DNA of 44,060 nt, taken from the NCBI GenBank assembly GCA_016218965.1, contig JACRCP010000188.1, positions 1-44,060 of the forward strand, given 5' to 3'. A program made the translations under genes and the position numbers. The stretch comes from Deltaproteobacteria bacterium (GTDB lineage: Bacteria; Myxococcota; SpSt-1050; JACRCP01). A model generated the notes under the pieces. The model had not been told where the DNA came from, did no database searches, and worked only from the letters and a program-made list of their open reading frames with translations. Positions 23,348-32,439 of this stretch are shown here, in pieces; position 1 is the stretch's first letter; each line of letters starts with the position of its first letter.

Positions 23348-26300
23348 ATGTCTACTATCATCGCAAGAAGCATCGGGTCCGCCGGAAGGCGTGAGTCGCG
23401 TTCGAATCCCTGTTGGCTGGTCTTTCTTGTGCTGGCGTCGGCGGCGGTCGCCGGCGCCGGGTGCAGCTCGGACCTGTCGCAAATCCTGGGCGGTGACGCG
23501 GGGGACGGCGGCGTCGCCAGGAGGGCGTGCAACAACAACGCCCAGTGCGAAAAGAACGAGATCTGCAAGAACAAGGTCTGCGTCGCCACTTCGGGTGACG
23601 GGGGGGACCCCGTGCTCTGCCAAAGCAGCCTCGAGTGCGGCGACGGCGAGGAATGCCTGGGCGGCCAGTGCGTCCCGGCGGGCGACGACGGCGGCGGCCC
23701 CGGGGGCGATGACGACGTGAAGAAGGACGGCGGCCTGCCGAACGGCGACGGCGATCCGTGCAAGGGCGTCGCCGCCTGCGGCCCGGGCTACCGCTGCAAC
23801 CCCGAGGCGCAGAAGTGCGAGCCCGCGGCCATAGCCAAGGTCGACCCCACCCTCCTCGACTTCGGCGCCGTGCCGTACAACTCGGAGGTCAAGCTCTCGC
23901 TCACGGTCTCGAACATCGGGAAACTCGACCTCAAGGTATTGGGTGTGGAGTTCGAACAGGGCACCAACCCGGCCGACCCGGCCCCGGCCCGTTTCAAGAA
24001 GAACGTCTCGGAGAACCTTCCCGCGACGCTCAAGGAAGGCGAATACATCACCGTCGAGGTTTCGTACCGGCAGGACGACGCGCTCCCCGACACCGGCGCT
24101 CTCCTCGTCACGAGCACCGACATAGACCATTCGCTCACGCGCGTCCCGATGATGAGCACGTACAAGGGCGCGCCGGACCTGGCGATCATCGACCGCGGCC
24201 AGAACCCGCCTGCGGTGCTCTATCCGCTGCCGAGCTCGACCTCCGACTACACCATCGATGTCGGCAACGTGGCGCTGGGCGGGAGCAAGCAGACAATCGT
24301 TACCTTCATGAACGCGACCCAGGGCGACGCGATCCTCTCGTTTGACGAGACAAAGGTGCATCAGAAGACCGACAACGAGTTTGTGATCACCTTCCGCGAA
24401 ACGCTCAACCCTGCCAAGGAGGTCGAGATCCCCATCTACATCAGCCCTGCCGACATGGTCGACATGTACATCGATTACGCCCCGACGCAGAAGGTCGCCA
24501 ACGAGGAGACCGACCTCGACCTGTACACCAACGACAAGGACATCAACAACAACGGGGGGGGGAACGACGACGTTCTCTATCTCAAGATCAGGGGCAAGGC
24601 CGGCTGGCTGCCGCCCGGGATCTCGGTGACGAAATCGCAGATCAACTTCGGTGAGGTCCAGCGCAACACCGTGGCGACCGACTCGGTCAGGGTCTGCAAC
24701 GACGGCGGCGACGCCCTGACCATCGCCGCGGGCTCCGGTCTGGCGGTTCAGGGGACCGATTTCTCGGTGAGCCCGACCCCGCTGGCGCGCGTGCTCAATC
24801 CGACCGACTGTTTCGACATCACCGTCTATTTCGGGCCCAAGACCATCGGGACGGCGAACAACAACCTTGTCATCGACAGCAACGATACGAACAACCCGCA
24901 CATTGTCATCCCCCTCACCGGGACGGGAAGCGACCCCACCATCACGGTCTTCCCGACGAGCATCGACTTCGGGTACAACTACGTCGGCAAGCCGGCCGCG
25001 CCGCAGACCGTCTCGATGAAGAACACGGGGATCGGAATGCTCAGGGTCACCAAGATCCAGCTCACCCCCGGGTCGAGTCTCGACTACGGTCTCACGGGCG
25101 TGCCGCCGCTCCCGGCGTCGCTTCGCGACAACCAGCAGGACACCGTGACTTTCGCGGTGACCTTCACGCCCAGCACCAAGGGGAAGGTCACCGGTGCGGT
25201 CCAGATTGACAACGGGGACGTCAAGTCGCCGGTCGTCATCGTAAACCTTTCGGGCGAGGGGAGCGACTGCCCGCCGGGCACGGGCGACTGCGACGGTGAC
25301 CCCGGGAACGGCTGCGAATCCAACGTGCTGACCGACAAGAACCACTGCGGCGGGTGCACGACGGTCTGCGCGCCGGCCAACGCCACCGGCAAGTGCGTTC
25401 AGGGCGACTGCAAGATAGACCTCTGCGACCAGGGATTCGGCGACTGCAACGTCGTCTATTCGGACGGGTGCGAGACAAACACGACCAACGATCCGCAAAA
25501 CTGCAGCGCGTGCAACGGCAAGTGCATGTACGCAAACGCCACGGGGAAATGCGTCAACTCGCAGTGCCAGTTCGAGGCGTGCCTGCCGGGGTTTGACAAC
25601 TGCAACGGCCAGACCACCGACGGGTGCGAGTCCAATGTCAACACCGACGTGACACACTGCGGGAATTGTACCACGACCTGCTCGGTCGCCAACGGGACGC
25701 CCAAGTGCGAGGGTGGGCAGTGCGGGATTGCCTCGTGCCTGGCCGACTACCGCGACTGCGACGTGCAGTACGGCACGGGCTGCGAGGTCAACATCAAGAC
25801 TGACGTGAACAACTGCAACGCCTGCGGGCAGCCGTGCGGCGCCGTCACAAACGGGACCGCGGGTTGCAGCGGCGGCCAGTGCGTTGTGGCGAACTGCAAC
25901 ACGAACTTCGACAACTGCGACGGGTTGTACGCCAACGGATGCGAGGTGGACCTGCGCACAAACGTCAACAACTGCGGCATCTGCAGCAAGAAGTGCACGA
26001 CGGCCAACGGGACGCCCAAGTGCGAGAACAAGACATGCGGCATCCAGAGCTGCAACATCGGGTTCGACAACTGCGACGGCAACGTCACCAACGGTTGCGA
26101 GACCAACCTGACGCTTTCGGCCACGTGCGGCACGTGCACGAACAACTGTGACGCGACCTGCGCCACCGGCAATTGTATCGCGGGGTGCGCGTCGGGGAGC
26201 TGCGTGGTCCAATCCTGCCTGGGCGACTGGCGCGACTGCGACACGCAGTTCGCCAACGGCTGCGAGGCCGACATCAACAGCAACGTCAGCAACTGCGGCA

Positions 26301-27301
26301 CGTGCGGTTTCGCGTGCACCGTCAACCACGGCACCGGCCAGTGCATCAACAAGGTCTGCTCCATCGCCTCGTGCACGGCCCCGTGGAAGGACTGCTCGGG
26401 CGGGTATGGGGACGGCTGCGAAACTGACACGAGCTCCGACACGAGCAACTGCGGCAACTGCGGCACCGTTTGCTCCGTAAGCAACGGAACACCCAAGTGC
26501 ACCGGCAACCCCGGCGTGTGCGGGATCCTGTCGTGCAACGACCCGTGGAGGGACTGCACCGGCGGCTATGCCGACGGCTGCGAGACCAACACGTCCAACA
26601 ACGTCAGCCACTGCGGCGGCTGCAACGCCCCGTGCAATCTGGCCAACGCTGTACCCAAGTGCGAGACGAGCCAGTGCAAGATCGACTCGTGCAATTCGAC
26701 GTGGAACAACCTCGACGGCGTCGACAGCACCGGCTGCGAATGCCAGCACGACGCGTACGACGCCGCCGCGACGCCCCGGGGCAATTCCTGCGGCACTACT
26801 GAACCCGGCACGATCCTGCTGGGAGACAAACTCGACGACAGCAGCGCCACGGAGACCATCACCGGGAACATCGCGTCGGCGACTGATGTCGACTGGTACC
26901 GCGTCAGGGCGCTGGACTCGCGGGCGCAGGACGTGGCCGCGGGCGGGGATCAGAAATTCAAGTTCTCGATCAAATGGCTGGCGAACCCGAGCAACGAGTT
27001 CCAGTTCGATGTCCAGGCGGGCGCGTGCGCCACGGGGATGTGCACCGGCATCGACAGCGCCAGTCCCGCCGGTGACGGGACGCACATGTCGCAGTACTAC
27101 AATTTCGGCAATCGTTCCGCCCCGGTCGATCCGAACGCAATAGGCGGCAACCCGTGTTACGACTCGGGGAATGTCCCCAACGCCAACCAGTGCGAGGACA
27201 ACACGCAGACGTACTACGTCAAGGTGTACAGGAACCCGGCGAAGCCGAAGACGTGCGGCAACTATCAGTTGAAGATCAGCAATGGTATTCAAAACCCGTG
27301 A
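23348..27301 (+). CDS. Giant surface lipoprotein: ASH domains plus nine Cys-rich repeats
   Basis: 1317 aa. A lipoprotein signal ends at VAGAGC (lipid Cys39). A Cys-rich N-terminal part with CxxNxQC and CQSSLECGDGEEC units follows, then about 450 residues of immunoglobulin-like ASPM-SPD-2-Hydin (choice-of-anchor D) domains, marked by repeated LDFGAV, INFGEV and IDFGYN strands. Nine Cys-rich units of about 52 residues run from about residue 647 to 1128. A C-terminal beta-rich domain (DVDWYRVRA...TYYVKVYR...YQLKIS) resembles pre-peptidase C-terminal domains. It is a long, disulfide-rich surface stalk or adhesin by architecture; function is unproven. It opens a five-gene unit with 22 bases or fewer between genes. 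The ATG has no strong Shine-Dalgarno sequence. Confidence 0.85.
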   Translation: MSTIIARSIGSAGRRESRSNPCWLVFLVLASAAVAGAGCSSDLSQILGGDAGDGGVARRACNNNAQCEKNEICKNKVCVATSGDGGDPVLCQSSLECGDGEECLGGQCVPAGDDGGGPGGDDDVKKDGGLPNGDGDPCKGVAACGPGYRCNPEAQKCEPAAIAKVDPTLLDFGAVPYNSEVKLSLTVSNIGKLDLKVLGVEFEQGTNPADPAPARFKKNVSENLPATLKEGEYITVEVSYRQDDALPDTGALLVTSTDIDHSLTRVPMMSTYKGAPDLAIIDRGQNPPAVLYPLPSSTSDYTIDVGNVALGGSKQTIVTFMNATQGDAILSFDETKVHQKTDNEFVITFRETLNPAKEVEIPIYISPADMVDMYIDYAPTQKVANEETDLDLYTNDKDINNNGGGNDDVLYLKIRGKAGWLPPGISVTKSQINFGEVQRNTVATDSVRVCNDGGDALTIAAGSGLAVQGTDFSVSPTPLARVLNPTDCFDITVYFGPKTIGTANNNLVIDSNDTNNPHIVIPLTGTGSDPTITVFPTSIDFGYNYVGKPAAPQTVSMKNTGIGMLRVTKIQLTPGSSLDYGLTGVPPLPASLRDNQQDTVTFAVTFTPSTKGKVTGAVQIDNGDVKSPVVIVNLSGEGSDCPPGTGDCDGDPGNGCESNVLTDKNHCGGCTTVCAPANATGKCVQGDCKIDLCDQGFGDCNVVYSDGCETNTTNDPQNCSACNGKCMYANATGKCVNSQCQFEACLPGFDNCNGQTTDGCESNVNTDVTHCGNCTTTCSVANGTPKCEGGQCGIASCLADYRDCDVQYGTGCEVNIKTDVNNCNACGQPCGAVTNGTAGCSGGQCVVANCNTNFDNCDGLYANGCEVDLRTNVNNCGICSKKCTTANGTPKCENKTCGIQSCNIGFDNCDGNVTNGCETNLTLSATCGTCTNNCDATCATGNCIAGCASGSCVVQSCLGDWRDCDTQFANGCEADINSNVSNCGTCGFACTVNHGTGQCINKVCSIASCTAPWKDCSGGYGDGCETDTSSDTSNCGNCGTVCSVSNGTPKCTGNPGVCGILSCNDPWRDCTGGYADGCETNTSNNVSHCGGCNAPCNLANAVPKCETSQCKIDSCNSTWNNLDGVDSTGCECQHDAYDAAATPRGNSCGTTEPGTILLGDKLDDSSATETITGNIASATDVDWYRVRALDSRAQDVAAGGDQKFKFSIKWLANPSNEFQFDVQAGACATGMCTGIDSASPAGDGTHMSQYYNFGNRSAPVDPNAIGGNPCYDSGNVPNANQCEDNTQTYYVKVYRNPAKPKTCGNYQLKISNGIQNP
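25288..26733 (+). repeat. Nine tandem Cys-rich protein repeats of about 156 bases
   Basis: Each unit reads roughly DC[DNS]-x4-x-GCE-x-[ND], then C-x2-C-x3-C, an N-G/A-T-x-K-C step and C-x3-SC. Eight or so cysteines per unit are invariant, while the DNA between units has diverged, so this is an old protein repeat rather than a fresh duplication. Unit six carries extra cysteines, and a tenth unit has decayed to DSTGCECQ. Confidence 0.85.
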
Positions 27302-27323
27302 AGCCCCAGAAGAGGTCTGAACC

Positions 27324-30080
27324 ATGAGACTCAAGAGAACGCTCTCACTACTCGGCGTCCTCGCAATTGGAGGCCTGGCAATCACGCTTCAGCTCTACTG
27401 CAGCGACACGGCCGCGCCGGGGCTTGAGGAGGGGGACGGGGCGGTCGGGGACGGGGGAGGGGGGGGACAGAAGTGCGCCAACTCGGCGCAGTGCAGCAAG
27501 GGCTACGAGTGCGTCAAGAACGTCTGCCAGCCCGGAAAGGGCGACGGCGGTACGCACACCTGTCAGTCGAAGCTCGAGTGCGAGGAGGGTTTCGACTGCA
27601 TCCAGGGGCAGTGCAAGCCCGAAGGGGATCCGGACGGCGCGCACCCCGGTGACGGCGGCGGCGACACCGCCGAATTCGACGGCGGAAAGGCCTGTACACA
27701 GGATTCCGACTGCGGGTCCGGCAGGCGCTGCGACAAGACCACGTGGATGTGCGTGGACCTCTTCCGGCCGTCCATCGAGGTCGAGCCCGAGCTTTTGGAT
27801 TTCGGCGCGGTCCACTACGGCGAATGCCCCGCGAAGGAACTCCAGGTCAAGAATGCCGGCGACGCCGATCTCCAGGTCCTCGGTATCGACTTCGGCACCG
27901 GCACGAACCCCGACCCGGCGCACCCGCGTTTCACCAAGACCGTGTCCGGCAACATCCCCGCCAAGCTGGAGCCCGACGAGTATCTTACCGTTACGGTGAC
28001 GTACTGCCAGGACGACGCGCAGGCCGACTCCGGCGAGCTCCAGATCACCAGCGACGACACCAAGAAGCCCAACGTGAAGGTTCCGATGGTGAGCAACTAC
28101 AAGGGCGACCCCGAGTTCCAGATCGTGAAGTACGCGCCCCCCGACCCGCCCGAACAGCTCTGGCCCAAGGTGGGCGTATCGCAGTACACCGTGGACCTCG
28201 GCAACATCGACCCCGGCAAGAACGTTACGGTCGAGGCCACGATCATGAACGCCTCGACCGGCGACGCGATACTTGCGCTCACGAACCCGCTCCTCACCAA
28301 GATATCGAGCGGCGCCAACGTTTTCTCGCACAAGTTCACCGATCCAATAAACGGCGGGGCCGAGGTCACGGCGCCCATCTACCTCAACCCCGGCGACGTC
28401 GTGAACGCGGCAATCACGTATACATGCAGCGAGATGAACTTCGACGACAAGGCAAACCTTACCATCACGACCAACGACGGCGACATCAACGACGACAACA
28501 CGGCCGACGACGGGAAGGCGATCCTGTTCCTCAAGGCCAGGTGCGGCTACGTCGGGCCCAAGATCGAGGTGAGCAGGACGCTCGTGGACTTCGGAGACGT
28601 CCAGATCACGACGTCCAAGACCGAAAAGGTGACCATCGCGAACTCCGGCAAGGACAACCTGGTCATCTCGGAGGCCAGGCTCCAGAACGCGGGCACCGAT
28701 TTCACGTTCTCGCCCGATCCGCTCCCCTCGGTGATCAACGCCAGCGGGAACGTCGAGCTGTCGCTCACGTACGCGCCCAACGACCAGGCCGACCTTGGCG
28801 CCGCATCGAATGCGTATCTCATCACGTCAAACGACGGGTTCAACAACACCAACATCACGATAGACCTCAAGGCGCGGGCCACAGACCCGACGATCTCGGT
28901 CAACCCTGCAAGCATCGCTTTCGGCAACGTGTTCGTGGGTGTTCAGACCCAGCCCACGAAGGTCTCCGTTCAGAACGCGGGGATCGGGCCGCTCTCGATC
29001 TCCTCGGTCGCCCTGACCGCCGGATCGAGCACCGACTTCGTGCTGGGCACTCTCCCGGCGTTCCCGGTGGTGCTCCAGACCAACGACAAGATCGAGTTCG
29101 ACGTGTCGTTCGGGCCGACGGCCGTTACCGACCGGCAGGGAGCGGTCTCGATAAAGAACTCCGACGTTAAGAGCGCGGGCGAGGTCCTTGTGCCGCTGAC
29201 GGGGACCGGCTTGGAGTGTTGCCCGGCCAAGGCCCACGCGATCGGCGTCTGCAACGGCGTCGGGTGCGACTATTCCTGCGAGCCTTCGTACTGGGACACC
29301 AACGGCGATCTCCAGCAGCTCGTCAGCAACGGCTGCGACTACGGGCCCTGCTCCACGACCAACGGCGGCATCGAGGTTTGCGACGGCGTCGACAACGACT
29401 GCAATGGCACCAAGGACGACGGCCAGATCGACCAGATGTGCCCGCCGCAGCCGCACACGACGTTTGCCTGCGACTCCGTGGCCAAGGTGTGCAAGGTCGC
29501 ATCGTGCGAGCAGACATGGTTCAACGTCAACGGCACGGTGGGCGACGGCTGTGAGTGCCAGCAGGACACGAACGACCAGCAGGGCAAAGGAAACGCCTGC
29601 GACGCGGCGCAGGACCTGGGGTCGTTTTTTGACACCGAAAAGAGGACGGTCACGGGCGCGGGGAACCTTGTGGGGCAGACCGACGAGGACTGGTACACAT
29701 TCGAGGTAAAGGACAACCCGACGGGCGACAACAGCGCGGGAACCGACAACTGGTTCACCAAGGTCGTCATGACCGTCAACCCGAACAACGCGTTCACCTT
29801 CACCGTGCTGCAGGACAGCTGCTCGGCCCCCACCGAGTCGTGCATCAACGGCGGCACGGGAAGCCCGGCCAATGTCTTCGAAAAGAAGATGGATTTCTCC
29901 GACTGGGCCGGGGGCAAGCTGGGCGAGGCGCCGTGCAAGGGGGTCGATGCCGCCAGCAGCACCGACGGGCAGAACTTCTGCCACAACGACACGCACAGGT
30001 ACTACGTCAGGGTGAGCCGCGCGGGCGGCGCCCCGTACACCTGCGATTCCTATCAGATCACCGTGACCATCGGGAGGTAG
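27324..30080 (+). CDS. Second large Cys-rich/ASH-domain surface lipoprotein, paralogue of the upstream gene
   Basis: 918 aa. The signal peptide ends at TLQLYC (lipid Cys26). The order of parts repeats the upstream protein: Cys-rich N-terminus (CANSAQCSKGYECVKNVC), ASH-type domains (LLDFGAVHYGE, LVDFGDVQI, IAFGNVFVG) and the same C-terminal beta domain (DEDWYTFEV...HRYYVRVSR...YQITVTIG). Instead of nine repeats it has one MopE-type motif (EVCDGVDNDCNGTKDD), known from the copper-binding MopE family and common in Myxococcota. AGAGG lies before the ATG. It arose by duplication and then lost, or never gained, the repeat stalk. Confidence 0.85.
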   Translation: MRLKRTLSLLGVLAIGGLAITLQLYCSDTAAPGLEEGDGAVGDGGGGGQKCANSAQCSKGYECVKNVCQPGKGDGGTHTCQSKLECEEGFDCIQGQCKPEGDPDGAHPGDGGGDTAEFDGGKACTQDSDCGSGRRCDKTTWMCVDLFRPSIEVEPELLDFGAVHYGECPAKELQVKNAGDADLQVLGIDFGTGTNPDPAHPRFTKTVSGNIPAKLEPDEYLTVTVTYCQDDAQADSGELQITSDDTKKPNVKVPMVSNYKGDPEFQIVKYAPPDPPEQLWPKVGVSQYTVDLGNIDPGKNVTVEATIMNASTGDAILALTNPLLTKISSGANVFSHKFTDPINGGAEVTAPIYLNPGDVVNAAITYTCSEMNFDDKANLTITTNDGDINDDNTADDGKAILFLKARCGYVGPKIEVSRTLVDFGDVQITTSKTEKVTIANSGKDNLVISEARLQNAGTDFTFSPDPLPSVINASGNVELSLTYAPNDQADLGAASNAYLITSNDGFNNTNITIDLKARATDPTISVNPASIAFGNVFVGVQTQPTKVSVQNAGIGPLSISSVALTAGSSTDFVLGTLPAFPVVLQTNDKIEFDVSFGPTAVTDRQGAVSIKNSDVKSAGEVLVPLTGTGLECCPAKAHAIGVCNGVGCDYSCEPSYWDTNGDLQQLVSNGCDYGPCSTTNGGIEVCDGVDNDCNGTKDDGQIDQMCPPQPHTTFACDSVAKVCKVASCEQTWFNVNGTVGDGCECQQDTNDQQGKGNACDAAQDLGSFFDTEKRTVTGAGNLVGQTDEDWYTFEVKDNPTGDNSAGTDNWFTKVVMTVNPNNAFTFTVLQDSCSAPTESCINGGTGSPANVFEKKMDFSDWAGGKLGEAPCKGVDAASSTDGQNFCHNDTHRYYVRVSRAGGAPYTCDSYQITVTIGR

Positions 30081-30088
30081 ACCAGGAC

Positions 30089-30481
30089 ATGCCCGCCCGC
30101 ACAGCCGACTGCGCCACGTTCGACGTCGACCTCGACGCCTCTTCCATGGAGGCCGTCTACGGCGCCTCGTATATCTTTCTCGACAAGTTCTACCTGTCGA
30201 TGGAAAGACCGGCCAAAAAGCTCCTGCGCGTCACGATGCGCCCAAAGACGGGAGCGGCCGACCCCGAGGCGTTGGCCGGGGAGTTCAAAAACGAACTTCT
30301 GAACCAGGCGCTGCGAGAGATCGTTTCGTCCAGAAACGCGAAACTTCGCGAGTACATCATCGGCCGCGCCCTCTACGGCGCCGAAAACGCCCCGGACGCC
30401 GCCGCGTCGGGCGGGACCTACCATGATGACCCGCTCGGCATCGCCGTCCCGTGGGAACAGAAATACGGAAAAAAGAAATAG
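30089..30481 (+). CDS. HxsD-like small protein
   Basis: 130 aa, cytoplasmic by composition. The segment MEAVYGASYIFLDKFYLSMER followed by LAGEFKNELLNQALREIV and LREYIIGRAL resembles HxsD of the His-Xaa-Ser system, whose family hallmark is an LLNDYxLRE motif; here it reads LLNQALRE (residues 70-77). HxsD normally travels with the radical-SAM proteins HxsB and HxsC and the repeat protein HxsA, none of which is in the window. GGGAGG precedes the upstream stop and can serve as its ribosome site. It sits 8 bases after the second large lipoprotein and 7 bases before the acyltransferase. The identification rests on recalled motif similarity. Confidence 0.5.
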   Translation: MPARTADCATFDVDLDASSMEAVYGASYIFLDKFYLSMERPAKKLLRVTMRPKTGAADPEALAGEFKNELLNQALREIVSSRNAKLREYIIGRALYGAENAPDAAASGGTYHDDPLGIAVPWEQKYGKKK

Positions 30482-30488
30482 CGTGCGG

Positions 30489-31355
30489 ATGGGCGTGAGC
30501 GACACATTGGAGCGGGGGCTGATGCGGGTCACCGAGCGGGTCGCGGGGACCTCGATTCTTGCGCGCCTCGAGAAACTGCCCACAAGGCTCAACGAATTCG
30601 GCTACGACCCGTTCGGCTTCAGGCCCGACCTCGTCAAGTACGCCATCCTGCCCTGCTATTTTTTCTACAAGTACTACTTCAGGGTCGAGACGCACTACAT
30701 GAGCAACATCCCCAAGGGGCGGGTCCTTCTGATCTCGAACCACGCGGGGCAGGTCCCGATAGACGGGTTCCTCATCGGCTCGTCCATCCTCATCGAGGCC
30801 GAGCCGCCGCGGTTCATCCGGAGCATGATCGAACGGTGGGCGCCGACCCTCCCCTATGTGAGCCAGTTCTTCACCCGGTTCGGCCAGATCGTCGGCACCC
30901 CCGAGAATTGCACGCGCCTGCTCGAAAACGACGAGGCGATCCTGGTCTTCCCCGAAGGGGTCAAGGGAGTCAACAAGCTTTTCAACCAGCGGTATCAGCT
31001 CCAGGAGTTCGGCCACGGGTTCATGCGGCTTGCGCTCAAGAGCAATGCCCCCATAGTCCCGATTGCCGTGGTCGGTTCGGAGGAACAGGCGCCGTCGCTT
31101 CACAACTTCAAACCGCTCGCGAGGCTTCTGGGTTTCCCCGCCTTCCCGATTACGCCCACGTTTCCGCTTCTGGGGCCGCTGGGCGCCCTGCCTTATCCCG
31201 TGAAGTACAGGATTTATTTCGGTGAGTCCATGCGGTTCTCGGGCGATCCCGACGAGGACGACACCGAGATCGAAAAGAAGGTCCAGGCCGTCAAGACAAC
31301 GATCCAGTCAATGATCTACCGCGGCCTCAAAAAAAGGCGGCACGTCTTCTGGTGA
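30489..31355 (+). CDS. Lysophospholipid/1-acylglycerol-phosphate-type acyltransferase
   Basis: 288 aa. The acceptor block is LISNHAGQVPIDG, in which six residues separate His85 and Asp92. Most PlsC-type enzymes have four, but the N-H-x-G-Q-x-P-x-D-G form is a recognised deltaproteobacterial variant as far as I recall. The second family block is FPEGVKG (154-160). The hydrophobic segment YAILPCYFFYKYYF suggests membrane association. It would transfer an acyl chain to a lysolipid or related alcohol. The ATG at 30489 is preferred, with a GTG two codons earlier as an alternative. Three bases separate it from the next gene. Confidence 0.8.
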   Translation: MGVSDTLERGLMRVTERVAGTSILARLEKLPTRLNEFGYDPFGFRPDLVKYAILPCYFFYKYYFRVETHYMSNIPKGRVLLISNHAGQVPIDGFLIGSSILIEAEPPRFIRSMIERWAPTLPYVSQFFTRFGQIVGTPENCTRLLENDEAILVFPEGVKGVNKLFNQRYQLQEFGHGFMRLALKSNAPIVPIAVVGSEEQAPSLHNFKPLARLLGFPAFPITPTFPLLGPLGALPYPVKYRIYFGESMRFSGDPDEDDTEIEKKVQAVKTTIQSMIYRGLKKRRHVFW

Positions 31356-31358
31356 CCC

Positions 31359-32291
31359 ATGGGGCACGACTACGTCGTCATCACCGGCATCGCCGGGAAT
31401 CTCGGCCGCCTCCTCGCGAAGCGGCTCCACAAGGAAGCGCGCATCATCGGCATCGACCGCCGCCCGTTCGACGACCGCCCCAAGGACGTCATCCACCACC
31501 AGATAGACATCCGGCGCAAGAAGGCCGAGGAGATATTCCGGAGCCGCCAGATCGGGGCGGTGTTCCACATGGGGACCATGCACAATCCCCGCCAGCCCGC
31601 GGCCGAGCGATATTCGTGGAACATTCTCGGGACCACCAAGATCCTCGAGTTCTGCCGCCGGTACCGGATCCCCAAGTTCGTGTTCCTGAGCTCGGCGGAC
31701 GTGTACGGTCCAAACCCCGCGAACCCGAATTTTTTGACCGAGGACGCGCCGCTCCAGGGCTGGCGTGATTCGGGCGGGGGGCTGCGCGATCTCGTCGAGG
31801 CCGACATGCTCGTCCAGTCGTTCTTCTGGAAGGACCCCGACACGGACATCATCATCCTCCGCCCCGTGCACATCGTCGGCCCCAACGTCCGCAACGCCCC
31901 CACGAGGTACTTCAACCTCGGGCGCGCGCCCGTGCTTGCCGGGTTCAACCCGATGGTGCAACTCATCCACGAGGACGACCTGACAGAGGCCCTGGCGCTC
32001 TGCCTGCGCAGGAAGGTGCGGGGAATCTTCAACATCGAGGGGGCGGGGGCGGTCCCGGTCTCGGAGGTGCTTTCACAACTCGCCGTCCCGACGTTTTCGG
32101 TCCCGCACCCGTTGCTTCATGCCGGCCTCCGGCTCATGTGGAAGTGGCACCTTACGAGCTTCCCGGCCGGCGAGATGGATTTTTTGAGGTACATCTGCAT
32201 GGTCGACGGCACGCGCGCGAGAGAGGAACTCGGGTTTGTCGCCAAAAAATCGATGCACGAGACCATCAAGTCCATCCGCCAGCGCGGCTGA
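31359..32291 (+). CDS. NAD-dependent epimerase/dehydratase-like SDR lacking the Tyr-Lys pair
   Basis: 310 aa extended short-chain dehydrogenase/reductase. The nucleotide site is TGIAGNLG, the strand after it ends in GIDRRPF, and the serine block is FLSSADVYG. Where the catalytic YxxxK should follow, the sequence reads LRDLV (Leu142, Val146), so normal hydride-transfer chemistry is doubtful. The C-terminal half keeps epimerase features (LRPVHIVGPNVRN, IHEDDLTEAL, FNIEGAGAVPVSEVL). It may bind NAD(P) and a sugar nucleotide or lipid as a non-canonical enzyme or regulator. It is the last gene of the five-gene unit. Confidence 0.8.
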   Translation: MGHDYVVITGIAGNLGRLLAKRLHKEARIIGIDRRPFDDRPKDVIHHQIDIRRKKAEEIFRSRQIGAVFHMGTMHNPRQPAAERYSWNILGTTKILEFCRRYRIPKFVFLSSADVYGPNPANPNFLTEDAPLQGWRDSGGGLRDLVEADMLVQSFFWKDPDTDIIILRPVHIVGPNVRNAPTRYFNLGRAPVLAGFNPMVQLIHEDDLTEALALCLRRKVRGIFNIEGAGAVPVSEVLSQLAVPTFSVPHPLLHAGLRLMWKWHLTSFPAGEMDFLRYICMVDGTRAREELGFVAKKSMHETIKSIRQRG

Positions 32292-32347
32292 AACCGCCGC
32301 CAGAAGCAGGCCTTCGGTCCCGAGACCCCCAAAACGCCTTTTTCCCG

Positions 32348-32376
32348 TTGATTCCGTTCACCAAAAGGCGCATACT
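32348..32376 (+). promoter_or_regulatory. Promoter of the metalloprotease/propeller pair, inside an inverted repeat
   Basis: TTGATT at 32348-32353, a 17-base spacer and CATACT at 32371-32376. CGCCTTTT at 32335-32342 and AAAAGGCG at 32363-32370 form an 8-base inverted repeat around the -35 and spacer. The leader to the GTG at 32440 is about 57 bases. Confidence 0.5.
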
Positions 32377-32439
32377 TTTCGTGGAAGCCGGATCGAGCAG
32401 CTGCGGAACCCGGTCGACCACTTGGAGGGAGGTGCGGTC

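Noticed and set aside
23144..27385. Uninterrupted 1413-codon open frame antisense to the giant lipoprotein gene
   Set aside because: It mirrors the real gene, whose strong third-position G/C bias removes stop codons on the other strand. Its composition is Val/Ala/Arg-rich without domains, and it has no start context.
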